Positions 62,486-64,000 of a stretch of DNA of 64,000 nt are shown here, one piece after another. A program made the position numbers and the translations under genes. Source of the stretch: Candidatus Methylomicrobium oryzae. Its GTDB lineage: Bacteria; Pseudomonadota; Gammaproteobacteria; Methylococcales; Methylomonadaceae. The stretch is taken from assembly GCF_016745425.1 (NCBI RefSeq), contig NZ_JAERVK010000016.1, forward strand, positions 51,955 through 115,954, given 5' to 3'. Under the pieces are notes generated by a model. It saw nothing but the letters and a program-made list of their open reading frames with translations, ran no database searches and was not told where the DNA came from. Each line of letters starts with the position of its first letter. Within the stretch, counting starts at the first letter, position 1.

Positions 62486-62974
62486 ATGGCCGACATTTAC
62501 CTCGACGTGTCAATCGCCCATCAGCGTCTAACGCTGGTCGAAAACGGGCAGCCCCTCAAAACCTACCCGGTCTCGACCGCGAAAAACGGCCCCGGCGAAC
62601 GGAAAGGCAGCGAATGCACGCCGCGCGGCTGGCATCGGGTGCGCGCAAAAATTGGCGCGGGGCAGCCGCTCTTTAGCGTCTTCAAGGGCCGCCGCCCGAC
62701 CGGCGAAATCTACAGTCCGAAACTCGGTCGCCTGCACCCGGAACGCGACTGGATTCTGACCCGCATCCTCTGGCTCGGCGGACTGGAGCCCGGAAAGAAC
62801 CGTTACCGCGAGATCGACAGCGCTTGGCGTTATATCTATATCCACGGCACGCCGGACGAAGGGATGCGGGGCCAACCCGAATCGCACGGCTGCATCCGGA
62901 TGTTCAACGCCGATGTGCTGGAACTGTTCGACCGTATCGAAGCCGGCATCAGGGTTTACATTCATGAAGACTAG
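62486..62974 (+). CDS. L,D-transpeptidase (YkuD family)
   Basis: ATG 62486 gives 162 residues beginning with the YkuD first strand (IYLDVSIAHQRLTLVENGQP). Active-site motifs are IYIHGTPDEGM and SHGCIRMFNADVLELFD with the nucleophilic Cys. No signal peptide is visible, unusual for a peptidoglycan cross-linker, although short cytosol-style members of this group are common in gammaproteobacteria. Substrate uncertain. Confidence 0.88.
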   Translation: MADIYLDVSIAHQRLTLVENGQPLKTYPVSTAKNGPGERKGSECTPRGWHRVRAKIGAGQPLFSVFKGRRPTGEIYSPKLGRLHPERDWILTRILWLGGLEPGKNRYREIDSAWRYIYIHGTPDEGMRGQPESHGCIRMFNADVLELFDRIEAGIRVYIHED

Positions 62975-62996
62975 CACGACCTTTCGGACAGCCCGC

Positions 62997-63074
62997 GCAG
63001 GGTACGCTACGCATACCGTATCCGATATGACCGGATCGATTCTTGCGGGAAAAGGTACGCGCAGCGTACCCTAC
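62997..63074. repeat. Inverted-repeat element between the L,D-transpeptidase gene and truA
   Basis: Two 21-bp arms (62997-63017 and 63054-63074) are inverted copies with three mismatches and a perfect core AGGGTACGCT/AGCGTACCCT. The 36-bp centre is unrelated. This is the layout of a small REP-type or MITE element. It resembles the GTAGGGT start of the element at 58468. Confidence 0.75.
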
Positions 63075-63091
63075 ACTTTAACGTCCGCCAT

Positions 63092-63898
63092 ATGAGCCGC
63101 ATCGCCCTCGGCATCGAATACGACGGCAGCGCCTTTTTCGGCTGGCAATTCCAGGCCGAACGGCGCAGCATCCAGGCCGAGCTCGAACGGGCGCTGGCGA
63201 AAGTCGCAAATCATTCCGTCACTGCGATCTGCGCGGGGCGCACCGACGCCGGCGTACACGCGCTCGAACAGGTCGTGCATTTCGACACGGCCGCCGAACG
63301 GGAACCTTACTCCTGGGTGATGGGCGGCAATACCCATCTGCCCGACGACGTGCGGATCCTCTGGGCCAAACCCGCGGTCGGCGACTTTCATGCGCGCTAC
63401 AGCGCGATCGCGCGCTTTTACCGCTACATCATTCTGAACCGGCCGGTCAAATCGGCCCTGACGCCGACGCAGACGACCTGGTGCTATACGCCGCTCGATG
63501 CGGACCGGATGCATCAGGCCGCCCAATTCCTGATCGGCCATCACGACTTTTCCTCGTTCCGGGCGCAGGGCTGCCAATCCAAGAGCCCGTTCCGGCAGGT
63601 GCATTTCGTCGACGTGTACCGCGAAGGCGACCGTGTGATCATGGACATCGCCGCCAACGCGTTCCTGCACCACATGGTCCGCAATATCGCCGGCAGCCTG
63701 ATCGCGGTCGGCGCGGGCAAACAGCCGGCCGGCTGGATTCAGGAACTTCTGACGGTCAGGAAGCGCGCGCTTGCCGGGGTTACCGCCCCGCCCCACGGCC
63801 TGTACCTGGGCGGCGTGTTTTACCCCGAATGCTACCGGCTTGCCAATCACCCGATTTTCTCCAAACTGCCGGCCGATGCTTGCCGACACCGGGATTAA
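63092..63898 (+). CDS. truA: tRNA pseudouridine(38-40) synthase TruA
   Basis: 268 residues. Start SRIALGIEYDGSAFFGWQFQ, catalytic Asp in AGRTDAGVHALEQVVHFDT, then ARFYRYIILNRP, FSSFRAQGCQSKSP and the C-terminal FLHHMVRNIAGSLIAVGAGK are all diagnostic. It isomerises U38-U40 in tRNA anticodon arms. The last 100 bp of the window after it show no complete gene. Confidence 0.95.
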   Translation: MSRIALGIEYDGSAFFGWQFQAERRSIQAELERALAKVANHSVTAICAGRTDAGVHALEQVVHFDTAAEREPYSWVMGGNTHLPDDVRILWAKPAVGDFHARYSAIARFYRYIILNRPVKSALTPTQTTWCYTPLDADRMHQAAQFLIGHHDFSSFRAQGCQSKSPFRQVHFVDVYREGDRVIMDIAANAFLHHMVRNIAGSLIAVGAGKQPAGWIQELLTVRKRALAGVTAPPHGLYLGGVFYPECYRLANHPIFSKLPADACRHRD

Positions 63899-64000
63899 GG
63901 GCCGTAGATACTGTTATCCACATCAAGCGTTATGAAGAGCTGCGCTGTAGATACCGTCTTAAAAGTCAAGACAACCTTCCGTAATTGGGTTGATAAGGTT

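Noticed and set aside
63899..64000. Possible gene start after truA
   Set aside because: No complete reading frame or RNA gene is identifiable in the remaining 100 bp.

Overview
The window is one contiguous, gene-dense piece of a moderately GC-rich gammaproteobacterial chromosome. A Methylococcales-type methanotroph is my best guess, because of the overall style of the core genes, a PQQ-type sorbosone dehydrogenase relative and a MopE-like metal motif in a surface protein. That placement is inference: no marker gene such as rRNA or pmo is present.

Layout. 0.3-3.8 kb holds accessory genes: an XRE/MmyB-type regulator divergent from a methyltransferase, then a second methyltransferase, an NTF2/SnoaL-like protein and a cupin protein, with short palindromic GTTAGGC motifs between the last three. 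4.1-4.5 kb carries two tandem copies of a 39-residue lipoprotein gene, each with its own promoter. 4.6-9.0 kb has an HTTM/DCC membrane protein and the threonine-degradation pair (epimerase-type threonine dehydrogenase and glycine C-acetyltransferase).

9.2-48.2 kb is a complete type VI secretion system (T6SS). A plus-strand block (caspase-fold lipoprotein, PpkA-like kinase, alpha/beta-hydrolase lipoprotein) converges on a long minus-strand block. In transcription order that block reads tssA, tssB, tssC, hcp, tagJ, tssE, tssF, tssG, clpV, vgrG, DUF6484, DUF2169, a degenerate ketosynthase, a PAAR-like/GHH nuclease effector, a beta-propeller candidate immunity protein, a DUF922 metalloprotease, a fused TssB-TssC protein, a TIGR02270 HEAT-repeat protein and an FHA-transglycosylase. 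A divergent plus-strand operon carries tagH (FHA), tssJ, tssK, tssL (with OmpA domain), tssM, tagF and pppA. PpkA, PppA, FHA proteins and TagF together form a threonine-phosphorylation control pathway. A similar acidic-Thr motif recurs in PpkA, TssL and the FHA-transglycosylase.

48.3-54.5 kb holds an outer-membrane beta-barrel protein and a large secreted PKD-repeat protein with four 273-bp tandem repeats, separated by gene-poor DNA. 54.5-63.9 kb is housekeeping: NudF, a sorbosone dehydrogenase relative, HtpX, CysM, a YdbH/YdbL pair, RlmD, an L,D-transpeptidase and TruA. REP-like repeats sit in this part.

The least-described items are the truncated TssB-TssC fusion, the membrane-anchored FHA-transglycosylase, the caspase lipoprotein coupled to the kinase, the degenerate ketosynthase in the effector module and the duplicated micro-lipoproteins.
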